DNA from: CAIYTF01 sp963664845
Lineage (GTDB): Bacteria; Bacteroidota; Ignavibacteria; Ignavibacteriales; Ignavibacteriaceae
Assembly (NCBI GenBank): GCA_963664845.1
Contig: OY761615.1
Coordinates: 1,550,001-1,614,000, forward strand
Length of the DNA stretch: 64,000 nt
Reading direction: 5' to 3'
A program made the position numbers and the translations under genes. Numbering within the stretch: the stretch's first letter is position 1; every line of letters starts with the position of its first letter. Positions 1 through 8,439 of the stretch are shown in pieces. The notes under the pieces are model-generated. The model did not search any database. It saw only the letters and a program-made list of their open reading frames with translations, and was not told the DNA's origin.

Positions 1-744
1 CGTAAATAACATCACGACCCTCGAACAGGTTGAAGAGCCGATATTATGCCAATAAAGCAACTTAATATCACAAACAAATGAAACCACTCAAACATCTTTT
101 CGATGAATGCGCCTGTTTTTTCGACGAATATTCCGAGGTAGCCGAGCTTTGTAGTGAGATTAGTAACTGATTATAATGTAAGGCTTTATACCGATTGGCA
201 ATATTGAGATGAATCCCACAAATTGACTCGAAATCTCTCTTCCTGCGCAGAATACGATCTGACTGGAGTTTAAAACTCACGACGGTAATGCTTTTGGTTT
301 TCAGATCAGTGAATATCCGTTTCAAATCCGTGTCATCTCACCACGGGATCCCGCTCTGCGTATACGCGTCAACTTAACGAAAACGATGAACCAATGTCAT
401 TTCCGTGAAAATTGAGTTCAACGAAATCCCGTTTCAAGCGGGACGCGTGTCCCGATCCTATCGGGGGGAATCTACCTTCCTCAAGCCTTGGAAAGCATCA
501 GCAATTAATGAATTTTTGCAATTCGCGTTTTTAATGCATTGCTCATACAGCAGAGAATCAAAACGTCCGCTAACAACCTATTCTTACGACAGTTAGCTTT
601 TAGCGATTCTACAAACGGAGTCTAATTACACTCTTTTAAGTTGACGCCTATGCGCTCCGAGGGGCGTGTGCCATTCTCATTTCCAATTACCACCAGAGCT
701 TAAGACTTTCGCACACCAACCCAACAACCACTATCCTAAACAAA
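1..744. other. Gene-free left edge, repeat DNA
   Basis: No convincing gene is seen. A possible 85-residue minus-strand reading frame (68-325) has no recognisable family and runs into the repeat copy that begins near 321, so I did not call it. From about 321 to 672 the DNA matches 9822-10173 almost base for base (see the repeat entries). The stretch 673-744 holds nothing recognisable. Confidence 0.5.
321..672. repeat. Dispersed repeat family A, copy 1 (inverted-repeat-bounded element)
   Basis: This stretch of about 350 bp is strongly similar to 9822-10173. Inside it a 12-bp perfect inverted repeat, GCGTCAACTTAA at 366-377 and its reverse complement at 636-647, bounds a 282-bp core. The core holds short hairpins: CCCG TTTCAAG CGGG, then CCCGAT CCT ATCGGG, then GCTAAC...GTTAGC near 570-597. 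There is no transposase. This fits a non-autonomous MITE-like element or a structured dispersed repeat. Both copies contain a 63-codon open frame with similar translation, but that is expected from a duplicated sequence and is not evidence of a gene. Confidence 0.8.
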
Positions 745-785
745 TATAAAAAAACCCCCGGGAAACCATTCAGCCATCCCGGGGG
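745..785 (-). terminator. Rho-independent terminator after uxuA
   Basis: Read on the minus strand, a GC-rich stem (CCCCCGGGA at 755-763 paired with TCCCGGGGG at 777-785) is followed by a run of seven T and more A/T. It lies about 50 bp past the uxuA stop codon in the right orientation. Confidence 0.85.
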
Positions 786-833
786 TACAATAGATTTTTT
801 TGGGGAAATTGCTATCTGCGCAAGCTTTCCAAT

Positions 834-2060
834 TTATTTCTTCTTGAAAACAACTCCGCTTCTTTCAATACCCATTTCCAAACCACGAAGTTCGGCCATA
901 CCCCGCAGCAATCCTATCGCAGAATAACCGGGGTTTGTCTTCTTCTTCAGGTCATCCAGAATGGTGTGCCCGTGATCGGCTCTCATGGGTATTACTTCAT
1001 CAATGCGGTGTGCCGAGTGGCGCTTCTTCTGCTCACGGAGAATGGCAACAATCACTCCATACATATCAACATCGCCGCGCAAGTGACCCGCTTCATGGAA
1101 GCTGCCCTTCTCGTTGCGTTGCGTGCTTCGCAGGTGTGCAAAATTCAATTTACTGCCATACCGCTCGATCATGCCCACCAGATCATTGTCCGGACGTACA
1201 CCAAACGAACCGGTGCACATGGTATAACCATTGTAAATCGAATCATATACATTGAGAATGAAGGCAAGGTCCTCTTCGGTACTCACTACACGCGGTAATC
1301 CAAAAAGCGAAAATGGCGGATCATCCGGATGAATCGCAAGCCGGACACCGGCTTCTTCTGCAACCGGGACAATGGCCTTTAAGAAATATGCCAGGTTCTC
1401 CCGGTATTCTTCCTTAGTTACATTTTTATACTCATCCAGCTTTGCCTGAAACTGCTGCAGGGTATAGCCTTCCTGTCCGCCAGGGAGGCCTGCAATAATA
1501 TTTTTTTGCAACATATAACGGCGTTCATCGGACATCGACTCAAACTTCTGCTTTGCTTTCTCAAGGATATCGTCGCTGAAATCCTTCTCCGCTCCGGGGC
1601 GCTGCAAAATAAAAACGTCGAACGCTGCAAATTCATAAATATCAAAACACAATGCCCGTGCGCCGTCAGCCAGCTCATAATCCAAATTGGTGCGGGTCCA
1701 GTCAACTACCGGCATGAAGTTATAGCACACAGTGTTGATGCCCACCCAGCCGGTGTTGCGAATACTCTGTTTGTAATTCTCAATCAGTTTGGCTCTGCCG
1801 GGCTTTCCCAGCTTAATGTCTTCATGCACTGGTATGCTCTCGATAACGCTCCAGCGAAGACCCCTGTTGCGTGGAGGATTCTGTGAGAAATCCCATTCGA
1901 TCATGCGTTTTCTTTTTTCAAGTTCTTCAACACTCCACACTTCCCCAATGGGGATTTCATGTAATGCGTTCACAATTCCGGTTGCACCGGCCTGACGTAT
2001 ATCGGTCAGTGTTACCGGGTCACTCGGACCGTACCACCGCCATGTTTGTTCCATACTCAT
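834..2060 (-). CDS. uxuA: Mannonate dehydratase UxuA
   Basis: Dehydrates D-mannonate to 2-keto-3-deoxy-D-gluconate in hexuronate (glucuronate) catabolism, in the cytoplasm. The 408 residues are close to the family length of about 395. Recognised family blocks are WRWYGPSDPV near the N-terminus, the metal-site region LAIHPDDPP, TMCTGSFGVRPDND, FAHLRST and MRADHGH near the C-terminus; the Cys and His residues in these blocks are the expected Mn/Fe ligands. The start at 2060 is preceded by AGGA about 10 nt upstream; a second Met two codons in is also possible. It stands alone here, with no uxuB or uxaC neighbour, and a strong terminator follows. Its pathway partners must lie elsewhere. The identification is firm. 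Confidence 0.95.
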   Translation of the reverse strand: MSMEQTWRWYGPSDPVTLTDIRQAGATGIVNALHEIPIGEVWSVEELEKRKRMIEWDFSQNPPRNRGLRWSVIESIPVHEDIKLGKPGRAKLIENYKQSIRNTGWVGINTVCYNFMPVVDWTRTNLDYELADGARALCFDIYEFAAFDVFILQRPGAEKDFSDDILEKAKQKFESMSDERRYMLQKNIIAGLPGGQEGYTLQQFQAKLDEYKNVTKEEYRENLAYFLKAIVPVAEEAGVRLAIHPDDPPFSLFGLPRVVSTEEDLAFILNVYDSIYNGYTMCTGSFGVRPDNDLVGMIERYGSKLNFAHLRSTQRNEKGSFHEAGHLRGDVDMYGVIVAILREQKKRHSAHRIDEVIPMRADHGHTILDDLKKKTNPGYSAIGLLRGMAELRGLEMGIERSGVVFKKK

Positions 2061-2637
2061 AATTGGGTATTCCTGTTTTATTTAAATTTCGTAGGAGTTG
2101 ATAACCATATTGCTTTTACATCCTGGCCCTGGATACAGCAATGGCATCCTGGCGACCGATGAGGTTAAACTCATAATAATTGTATAATGATGAAAACGAA
2201 CCGTAAGCCATTCTGAGGGTTTTTGCTGTTATTGCCGGCAGCCTAATACGCGGGGAAACCAAATTCTGCCAGGAAATAAGTTCATACTTAAAGCATTCAA
2301 CTGCTGAGGATCATGAACCCATACACTCTAACACGGAAAACCGAACATTTACCAAAACCACCTAATTTCTTAAGGTCAAGATGCAATTTAACAATAATAA
2401 ATGAGATAAGAAATGGCTTTTAAGCAAAATATGGCGATTTGAGAGCAAAAAAACGGTTAAGTTGGCATATAAGGTCGTAATGGAATCAACCCGCCCAAAA
2501 ATCCACATTTGCTTTTCTCCAATTTTGCATATCTTTCTTCTGTCCTTTTCCCCAATTCTGTTGTTATGGCTCTAGTCAATTGCCCTTCTGCTCTATAAAT
2601 GTTCGTTCATTTTTTTTAACAAATTAACGGAGTTACT
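2061..2637. other. Divergent intergenic region uxuA / phospholipase C-like gene
   Basis: This 577-bp AT-rich spacer lies between two divergently transcribed genes and must hold both promoters. I see no confident operator or riboswitch. The stretch just before 2638 is T- and A-rich (a run of eight T near 2610) and ends in AACGGAGTTACT, whose GGAG sits 6 nt before the ATG and acts as the ribosome binding site of the plus-strand gene. Confidence 0.4.
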
Positions 2638-3555
2638 ATGGCTATTCTGAGTAATGAAGAAATTGCTATTCACAATTCTGCATATGAAAGCATGCAGAAA
2701 ATCATCGATATTTCGATAGGAGAAGGAGAAGCAATAGATAAAGCGCTGCATAATACAGGCTTTCAAGACATCACCGATCCTGTGGTTTTTTTGGAAATTG
2801 CCGATCAATATCGCAAGACATATTCAAAATTACAAGCCATCAGCGAATTCTTGGGCCAGGCTACCAACCATCAGCTTATTACAATGGAGGCTTTCAGCCT
2901 ATTAGGCGACGCACCAAATTTGACCGCAATTAAGGATCAGGTGATCAGGCACTGTTCGGGCCCTGATAAAGCGCTTAAAACACAGGCACTGATGATGGAA
3001 GGTCATTTTTATGGCCCAATAGGAGATGACCAGATAGGTAATTACCTGCCAAAATATTTCGGCAAGAACATGTTGCATCTGATGAAACATACTGACGATA
3101 TTGAAGAGACTGCTCATTCCAATGCTGCTAAATATTATGATGAATACAAACAGAATAAAACAAATATTAAAAGTTTAGGCTGGGCACTCCATTATTTGCA
3201 GGATATGACCTCTCCGCCTCACGCAGCGAATATTCCTTCTTTTTTTCCAAAGCTTCATAATCAAAGCGATATTCACTGCGCTTTCGAAACTTTGGCGCAT
3301 AAACGACTTCTTCATCAGGCAAGCATATACACACAATCCGCAAAGAATATCCTTACTACATTGGCTGCAAACAATCTGGACATCAAAACTGAGGGTGACT
3401 TTGTGAAATTCAGAAATATTGTCTATAAGCAATCCTTTGGGAATGTGAACCCTGATCTCTATACTCAGGATGAAAGTAAGTGGGATTTAATTCTTTCTAG
3501 CGCACTTCCTTTGGCTATTGCCGTTTCCGCCTATTTTCTGGAAAAAGGTGTCTGA
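2638..3555 (+). CDS. Zinc-dependent phospholipase C-like protein (S1/P1 nuclease fold), no signal peptide
   Basis: The protein has 305 residues. The pattern of metal ligands of Bacillus zinc phospholipase C can be read in order: H78 in TNHQLITMEAF (His14-like), H123 in EGHFYGP (His69-like), H185-x3-D189 in HYLQD, H195 in PPHAAN, and H213-x3-E217 in HCAFE. The spacing within the HYLQD...PPHAAN...HCAFE block is that of the family. The catalytic role, hydrolysis of phosphodiesters in phospholipids or nucleic acids, is inferred from these residues. Unlike most relatives it has no export signal and carries about 75 extra N-terminal residues, so the N-terminal Trp that normally ligates zinc is absent. 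A good RBS (GGAG) sits 6 nt before the ATG. A terminator follows. Substrate unknown. Confidence 0.75.
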   Translation: MAILSNEEIAIHNSAYESMQKIIDISIGEGEAIDKALHNTGFQDITDPVVFLEIADQYRKTYSKLQAISEFLGQATNHQLITMEAFSLLGDAPNLTAIKDQVIRHCSGPDKALKTQALMMEGHFYGPIGDDQIGNYLPKYFGKNMLHLMKHTDDIEETAHSNAAKYYDEYKQNKTNIKSLGWALHYLQDMTSPPHAANIPSFFPKLHNQSDIHCAFETLAHKRLLHQASIYTQSAKNILTTLAANNLDIKTEGDFVKFRNIVYKQSFGNVNPDLYTQDESKWDLILSSALPLAIAVSAYFLEKGV

Positions 3556-3582
3556 TAATTTTCTAAATTTTAACCAGAATGT

Positions 3583-3620
3583 AAGCCCGGGTGAGGTTTT
3601 TCTCCCGGGCTTTCCTTTTT
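3583..3620 (+). terminator. Rho-independent terminator after phospholipase C-like gene
   Basis: A 9-bp stem AAGCCCGGG / CCCGGGCTT (3583-3591 with 3604-3612) is followed by a T-rich tail (TCCTTTTT). It begins 28 bp after the stop codon. Confidence 0.85.
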
Positions 3621-3713
3621 AAATACAATCTCTGTTTTCCCTTTGCGGGTATTTATTTACAGAATAATTGAGGTTGCAATCCACAAAAACGCTTGCATAA
3701 TCAAACCCGCTTA

Positions 3714-3798
3714 AGGTTTGTACATTTGGTAGCAATCGCAAAAACGAAGGTCCCCCAACCCCGTTCAGGGGTTGTACACTGGTAGGGCTTCGCAAACC
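3714..3798. repeat. Short palindromic dispersed repeat
   Basis: This segment contains a hairpin CAACCCC GTTCA GGGGTTG (3756-3774) inside a low-complexity block in which GGTTTGTACA...TGGTAG appears twice in varied form. Such hairpins are common extragenic repeats in Bacteroidota genomes. It lies just past the rocD stop and could also stall transcription, but it has no T tract on the rocD strand. Confidence 0.4.
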
Positions 3799-3804
3799 AT
3801 TTAT

Positions 3805-5007
3805 TTAGTCTTCCAGCAGAACCGGCGTAACCTGTTCTATCACCCAGTCGATCTGCTCTTTGGTTATCACCAAAGGCGGTGCAAACCGGATTACATGCTG
3901 GTGCGTTTCCTTGCAGAGAACTCCGCGATGCATCAACGCTTCGCAGAATCTGCGCGCGCCGCCTGCTTCGGGATGCAACTCAACGCCGATGAACAAACCC
4001 TTACCGCGTATTTCCTTAACATGTTTGGCGCCAATCGCGTTAAGCTTTTCGCGGAAATAAATTCCTAGTTCATACGAATTCTCGACCAATTTCTCTTCAA
4101 TCAATACCTTAAGGCTCTCTCTCGCAATTGCCGCGCCGAGCGGATTGCCCCCAAATGTTGAGCCATGATCACCCGGATTGAAAACACCGAGCACTTCCTT
4201 ATCGGAAAATACCGCGGATACCGGATAGCAACCTCCGGAGAGCGCCTTGCCTGCAATTACCATATCGGGCTTTATATCCTCGTATTGGTACGCGAACAGT
4301 TTTCCGCTGCGGCCAAGCCCGGACTGGATTTCATCAGCCACGAACAAGACATTGTTCTTTTTGCAAATGTCGAATGCTTTTTTCAGATAACCTGCCGGCG
4401 GAACAATAACTCCGCCTTCGCCCTGGATCGGTTCAACCAAAAAGGCAGCGGTGTTCGGAGTGATGGCAGCTTCCAATGCTTCAGCATCACCGTAAGGAAT
4501 AACTTTGTAGCCGGGTGTAAAGGGACCGTACCCGTCACGATATTGTTCTTCTGTTGAGAAACTTATAATCGAAATGGTTCTGCCAGAAAAATTATTGGTG
4601 CAGACAATGATCTCCGCAGCATTATCGGCAACACCTTTGATTTTGTAAGCCCATTTCCGTGCAGCCTTGAGAGCGGTTTCAACCGCTTCGGCGCCGGAAT
4701 TCATCGGGAGCATCATTTCATAACCGGTAAGTTCGCAGGCTTCCTTGCAGAACAGAGGCAACTGATCGTTCCTGAATGCGCGGGAAGTGAGCGTGATGGT
4801 TTCTGCCTGTTTTTTTAGTGCATTGATGATGCGCGGGTGGCAATGTCCCTGGTTGACGGCAGAATAAGCTGCCAGACAATCGAGATATTTTTTGCCTTCA
4901 ACGTCCCACACATAAACACCCTCACCGCGGTTGATGACAACATCTAACGGATGATAATTGTGTGCACCGTATTGCTCTTCGATGGAAATGTAATCGAGCG
5001 TCCTCAT
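3805..5007 (-). CDS. rocD: Ornithine aminotransferase RocD
   Basis: A PLP-dependent class III aminotransferase that moves the delta-amino group of ornithine to 2-oxoglutarate, giving glutamate semialdehyde and glutamate (arginine/ornithine catabolism to proline or glutamate). The 400 residues match family length. N-terminal SIEEQYGAHNYHPLDVV is characteristic of RocD rather than of acetylornithine or GABA transaminases. NSGAEAVETALKAAR is the phosphate-binding block, D225 lies in ADEIQSGLGR, and K254 in AGKALSGG is the Schiff-base lysine; the STFGGNPLG block follows. A 189-bp MITE-like element lies directly upstream (5042-5230) and may separate the gene from its original promoter. No other arginine catabolic gene is adjacent. 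Confidence 0.95.
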   Translation of the reverse strand: MRTLDYISIEEQYGAHNYHPLDVVINRGEGVYVWDVEGKKYLDCLAAYSAVNQGHCHPRIINALKKQAETITLTSRAFRNDQLPLFCKEACELTGYEMMLPMNSGAEAVETALKAARKWAYKIKGVADNAAEIIVCTNNFSGRTISIISFSTEEQYRDGYGPFTPGYKVIPYGDAEALEAAITPNTAAFLVEPIQGEGGVIVPPAGYLKKAFDICKKNNVLFVADEIQSGLGRSGKLFAYQYEDIKPDMVIAGKALSGGCYPVSAVFSDKEVLGVFNPGDHGSTFGGNPLGAAIARESLKVLIEEKLVENSYELGIYFREKLNAIGAKHVKEIRGKGLFIGVELHPEAGGARRFCEALMHRGVLCKETHQHVIRFAPPLVITKEQIDWVIEQVTPVLLED

Positions 5008-5041
5008 AATAGTCCTGAATGTTCCTGAAAGTGATTTGGTT

Positions 5042-5230
5042 ACTCATGTTACGCAACGATTCCAATTGGCTTGCCACGAGCTTCAGCTCGTGGATCATTC
5101 TCACCCGCTGAAATCGGCTTCAGCCACAAATCATAGTTCCATTAGTGGCTAAAGCCAATATTTAGAGGGTAATCTATCCCACGACTTTAAAGTCGTGGCT
5201 ATTCAATCTCTGGTTTTGCTTAACATGACT
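5042..5230. mobile_element. MITE-like element family B, copy 1
   Basis: A 189-bp element ends in imperfect 15-bp terminal inverted repeats: ACTCATGTTACGCAA at 5042-5056 and the complement of AGTCATGTTAAGCAA at 5216-5230 (13 of 15 match). Inside are three hairpins: CCACGAGC TTCA GCTCGTGG (5074-5093), a GGCTTCAGCCAC...GTGGCTAAAGCC pair (about 5117-5155), and a perfect 20-bp palindrome centred on CCACGACTTT (5179-5198). It shares layout and most bases with 9569-9758. It has no coding capacity, so it would depend on a transposase elsewhere. Confidence 0.8.
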
Positions 5231-5552
5231 TATTTATTTTTATTTACATAAATATACACATAACCTGTATATCTATAAAATTTAAGGAAAGAGAGCGTCT
5301 CTTTCCTTAAAAAATTGGACTGATTTCGTGTTTTTTCAATTTACAAATTAATTGTGGAAGATTCCACTATTGCGGGTGCCGTTTCCAAAAAAAATTCAGA
5401 TTGGCATACTTTGGTCTTCGCTGTCATGCGCGTCACAGCGAAAAGGTCATCCATGTGAGTTGGAACCTTCCAATAAAACCATTCGGCAGGTTTTACAGCG
5501 AATCGATCACCTTAGCGATAGAGTAAAACAACCGTTACGCCAGAGATAACTC
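5231..5552. other. Intergenic region downstream of dnaX
   Basis: This 322-bp spacer is AT-rich and lies between the MITE-like element and the dnaX stop codon. Apart from the 14-bp-stem hairpin at 5281-5311 (listed separately) I see no gene or RNA. Confidence 0.4.
5276..5311 (-). terminator. Hairpin, possible distal dnaX terminator
   Basis: A perfect 14-bp stem (TTTAAGGAAAGAGA at 5281-5294, complement at 5298-5311) has a 3-nt loop. On the minus strand it is followed by TTTTA. It lies about 240 bp past dnaX, which is far for a terminator but in the right orientation with no gene in between. Confidence 0.5.
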
Positions 5553-7319
5553 CTAATTGATGCGTTCGCCGCCAAGCTCATTTTTTATGAAATCAATGTA
5601 GGGATCATCCCCTATGAGATCAGGTTCGGGCGCAGAAGCTTTATCCTGAGGTGGAACGGGGGTCTCAGCAACCTCACCGCTCGCTGTTTTTCTTGCTACA
5701 GGAGTTTTACCCGCCTGTACAAACTTGAATCCGATCTTCTTCGTAAACAATTTGTCAAAAATTTGCGTGAAGAGTTTTTCCTGCTGCGAAAATAGCGCAA
5801 ATGAATCGGGATCGGTGACCTCAATGGTTAACGTATTCCGTTCAAAAGCCAGTGGCCAAATAAACTGGATGTTCCCTGAAAAGGTCATCTTACGGGCGGC
5901 TACAATGCCATTGCAGAATTTCTGCCAGTTATCAAGAATGCTTTGCAGAGACAGCCCCGACATTCCTGCCTCAGGTTGTGCTTCAGCATGCTTCTTCTTG
6001 CTTGTATGCGGTGTGGAAGCTTTATCCGTTACCGGTGCTGTAACTTCAGCAGCCTGATCACCGGGCTCAGTGCTTTGCACTTTTGGCTGAACAGGTGCCT
6101 CTTTCTGGGTTGGTGCCGGAGCCTTATAAACCGGTTCTACGCTTTGTTGCGGTGCTCTTGCAGCAGGGCGCGGCTGCGCGGCAACAGGTTGCCCGGCGCT
6201 TTGTTCGCTTATGAGTTTGGATAGCGTGAGCGTTTTTTCGAAACCAATTAATTGCGTGAGGGCAATTTCAATTTTCAACCGCTGATTCGGCGCGAACTTC
6301 AACTCGTTTTGTACGCGGGAAAGAAATGTTACCAAACGCAGCAAGTCACTTTGGCTGAACTCTTTTGCCAGTGCCGCATATTTCGGTTTGAAATCCTCTG
6401 CAGTTTCAATGAGGCTGAATGAGCCCGTTGATGCAAGCACCATAACATGCCGGAAGTGTTCAATAAGCCGGTCGAGAAAATCCGGATAGTTCCAGCCGTT
6501 TGAATAAAGCGTGTCCGCAATACGGAATGCTTCTTTGTAATCTTTTTGCAAAATGGCGTCGGTAACGGAGAATAAAAGTTCGTCATCTATGATATTGAGC
6601 AGTTGGGTGACGGTTTCATATACTACCGTTTTTCCCGAAAATGCAATAACCTGATCGAAGTAGCTTTCTGCATCCCGAAGTGCGCCATCGGCCTTACGGG
6701 CTATCAGGAGCAGTGTTTTATCATCGATTGAAATTTCTTCCTGATCGGCTATCATGCGAAGCTGGGCGCGTATGGCGTCAAGCTGGATGCGGCGGAAATC
6801 ATAGCGCTGGCACCTTGAAAGTATGGTAAGCGGGACCTTGTGCACATCCGTTGTTGCAAAAATGAACACGGTATATTCCGGCGGCTCTTCAAGGGTCTTC
6901 AACAGCGCGTTGAAAGAGTCCTTGGTAAGCATGTGAACTTCATCTATGATATAGATCTTGTATTTGCCCCGTGCAGGCGGATAGCGCACCGATTCAATCA
7001 GCGCGCGGACGTCATCAATTCCACGGTTGGATGCGGCATCTATTTCAATAACGTCAATCAATTGGCCGTTCTGGATGGAAAGGCACAAGGCACACTCATT
7101 ACACGGCTCCACACCGTCCGGATGTTCGCAGTTTATGGATTTGGCAAGGATACGCGCTGAGGTGGTTTTGCCCACGCCGCGCGGCCCGGTGAACAGATAA
7201 GCATGAGCTACCCTGCCCAATTCAATTGCATTTTTCAGAGTGCGGGTGACGTGATCCTGTCCGGCTACATCACCAAATTTTTGAGGACGGTATTTTCTGG
7301 CACTAACTACAAACGACAT
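5553..7319 (-). CDS. dnaX: DNA polymerase III subunit gamma/tau DnaX
   Basis: Clamp-loader ATPase that loads the beta clamp and links the replisome. The 588 residues show the AAA+ core: Walker A GPRGVGKT (45-52), a four-Cys zinc module (C64, C73, C76, C79), Walker B IIDEVHML (126-129 acidic core) and the SRC arginine-finger motif (168-170). Domain III follows to about residue 360, then a Pro/Ala/Gln-rich linker (about 375-440) and a C-terminal tau-like domain ending in a conserved-looking DDPYIDFIKNELGG segment. The gene is complete. The usual downstream partners recR and ybaB are not adjacent here. No internal frameshift site for a separate gamma product was recognised. Confidence 0.96.
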   Translation of the reverse strand: MSFVVSARKYRPQKFGDVAGQDHVTRTLKNAIELGRVAHAYLFTGPRGVGKTTSARILAKSINCEHPDGVEPCNECALCLSIQNGQLIDVIEIDAASNRGIDDVRALIESVRYPPARGKYKIYIIDEVHMLTKDSFNALLKTLEEPPEYTVFIFATTDVHKVPLTILSRCQRYDFRRIQLDAIRAQLRMIADQEEISIDDKTLLLIARKADGALRDAESYFDQVIAFSGKTVVYETVTQLLNIIDDELLFSVTDAILQKDYKEAFRIADTLYSNGWNYPDFLDRLIEHFRHVMVLASTGSFSLIETAEDFKPKYAALAKEFSQSDLLRLVTFLSRVQNELKFAPNQRLKIEIALTQLIGFEKTLTLSKLISEQSAGQPVAAQPRPAARAPQQSVEPVYKAPAPTQKEAPVQPKVQSTEPGDQAAEVTAPVTDKASTPHTSKKKHAEAQPEAGMSGLSLQSILDNWQKFCNGIVAARKMTFSGNIQFIWPLAFERNTLTIEVTDPDSFALFSQQEKLFTQIFDKLFTKKIGFKFVQAGKTPVARKTASGEVAETPVPPQDKASAPEPDLIGDDPYIDFIKNELGGERIN

Positions 7320-7457
7320 TTTTGAGCCAATTTTTAATTGTTAACAATATCCATACGAAAAGAGAACCATAAAGATAGAGAATTTTACGGGGCAAAAAAA
7401 GAGGCCGCAAATGGCATCAAACGATTATTGACAGAAGGAAATGCCGCAAAGTGCCCA

Positions 7458-7865
7458 CTAATCCGGCCTGTGGTTCTTTGCTATCCACTTCCATAACGCA
7501 TTAAACCCGGCAAGTTCATCTTCCCGCAGGGGTCCGCCACCATTGGTGTTGAATCGCAAAATATGTTCCAGTACCGTCATCCCGTCTGATTCTGTTAACC
7601 TGAACTCCGAAACGCCGGTGCGGGGACCTATTATCGTGCTTAATCGCAGATACTTTGGTGCATCACACTGCTCAACAAGTGCCGAGATCGTTTTCTCCCC
7701 TATCGCTGCTTCAATGCGTGTTCCGGCGCCAAAGCTATCCGATCCATCCACCGCGACTTCCCGTATTTCCGGGTTCCACAGATGCGCATTTGAAAAATCT
7801 GTTAATATGTTCCACAAAGTTTGTGAGGATGCTTTTATTGCAATTTTTGTGTTATAGGTTTCCAT
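7458..7865 (-). CDS. SRPBCC-family (polyketide cyclase/START-like) protein
   Basis: This 135-residue protein begins METYNTKIAIKASSQTLWNI, followed by LTDFSNAHLWNPEIREVAVDG, the signature of SRPBCC ligand-binding folds (helix-grip hydrophobic pocket). The following GAGTRIE and LEHILRF strands and the C-terminal helix fit the fold. These proteins bind small hydrophobic ligands or act as cyclases, but sequence alone gives no substrate. It lies 138 bp upstream of dnaX and in the same orientation, with no sign of a functional link. Confidence 0.75.
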   Translation of the reverse strand: METYNTKIAIKASSQTLWNILTDFSNAHLWNPEIREVAVDGSDSFGAGTRIEAAIGEKTISALVEQCDAPKYLRLSTIIGPRTGVSEFRLTESDGMTVLEHILRFNTNGGGPLREDELAGFNALWKWIAKNHRPD

Positions 7866-7929
7866 AAAGTTCAGTAAGCGTTACGCTGTTGTTGTCAAAA
7901 AAAATGGGAGCTTGGCTGAGACCGGGCCC

Positions 7930-8379
7930 TTATTCCAGTCTTTTCTCCACCTCGTTAAAAGTGGCACCGAGGTCGAATATAATTTTGTTCCGGGGAAAGA
8001 GCTTTTGAAGATCCAGGCGCAATTCATTAAGCCCGGCAACAACGTCGGCATCAGTCCATGCGCTGTCTGCAATCGCCATGGCAATCACGTAGGTTGATCC
8101 TTCCCTGCGGACGAAAACCGACCGCTGGGATTTGTCGTCGAAAAAGCCGATTTGTGCCAGCCCGGCTGCCATGTTGTCAACCTCAGGTTCAGGCATATTG
8201 CGGCTGTTGAACGATATGGCGTTTTTTGCAGGGCCATAGCTTTTTGTGCTTATGGAAGGAGTAAGGACTGACATATAAAAAAAAGCAGCCAGCGGCAGAA
8301 GAATGACCACTGCTGCCACTAAACCAATTGCCAGCCCGCGCTTCTTTGCGGGTTTCTGTGTTTCTGCTATCGGGTTCAT
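7930..8379 (-). CDS. Membrane-anchored protein of unknown function
   Basis: The protein has 149 residues. A lysine-rich start (KPAKKRG) is followed by one hydrophobic helix at about residues 15-37, then a soluble domain of about 110 residues that should face the periplasm under the positive-inside rule. The soluble part is mixed alpha/beta and ends in a charged helix (TFNEVEKRLE). I do not recognise a family. It is transcribed in the same direction as the flanking genes, about 60 bp downstream of the nucleoid-protein gene, so the two may be co-transcribed. Confidence 0.65.
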   Translation of the reverse strand: MNPIAETQKPAKKRGLAIGLVAAVVILLPLAAFFYMSVLTPSISTKSYGPAKNAISFNSRNMPEPEVDNMAAGLAQIGFFDDKSQRSVFVRREGSTYVIAMAIADSAWTDADVVAGLNELRLDLQKLFPRNKIIFDLGATFNEVEKRLE

Positions 8380-8439
8380 AACTGAATGTAAACTCCTGGA
8401 ATGTCCTGTAGTGAATCAACCTCATTCATTGAGGCTTTG

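Noticed and set aside
68..325. 85-residue minus-strand open frame
   Set aside because: No family, no RBS, and it runs into the repeat at its upstream end.
405..596. 63-codon frame conserved in both family A repeat copies (also 9906-10097)
   Set aside because: Conservation follows from repeat DNA similarity; differences are not biased to synonymous sites, and no RBS is seen.
366..647. Integron attC-like interpretation of the GCTAAC...GTTAGC hairpin
   Set aside because: The core sites do not fit RYYYAAC/GTTRRRY, no integrase is present, and the copies are bounded by other inverted repeats.
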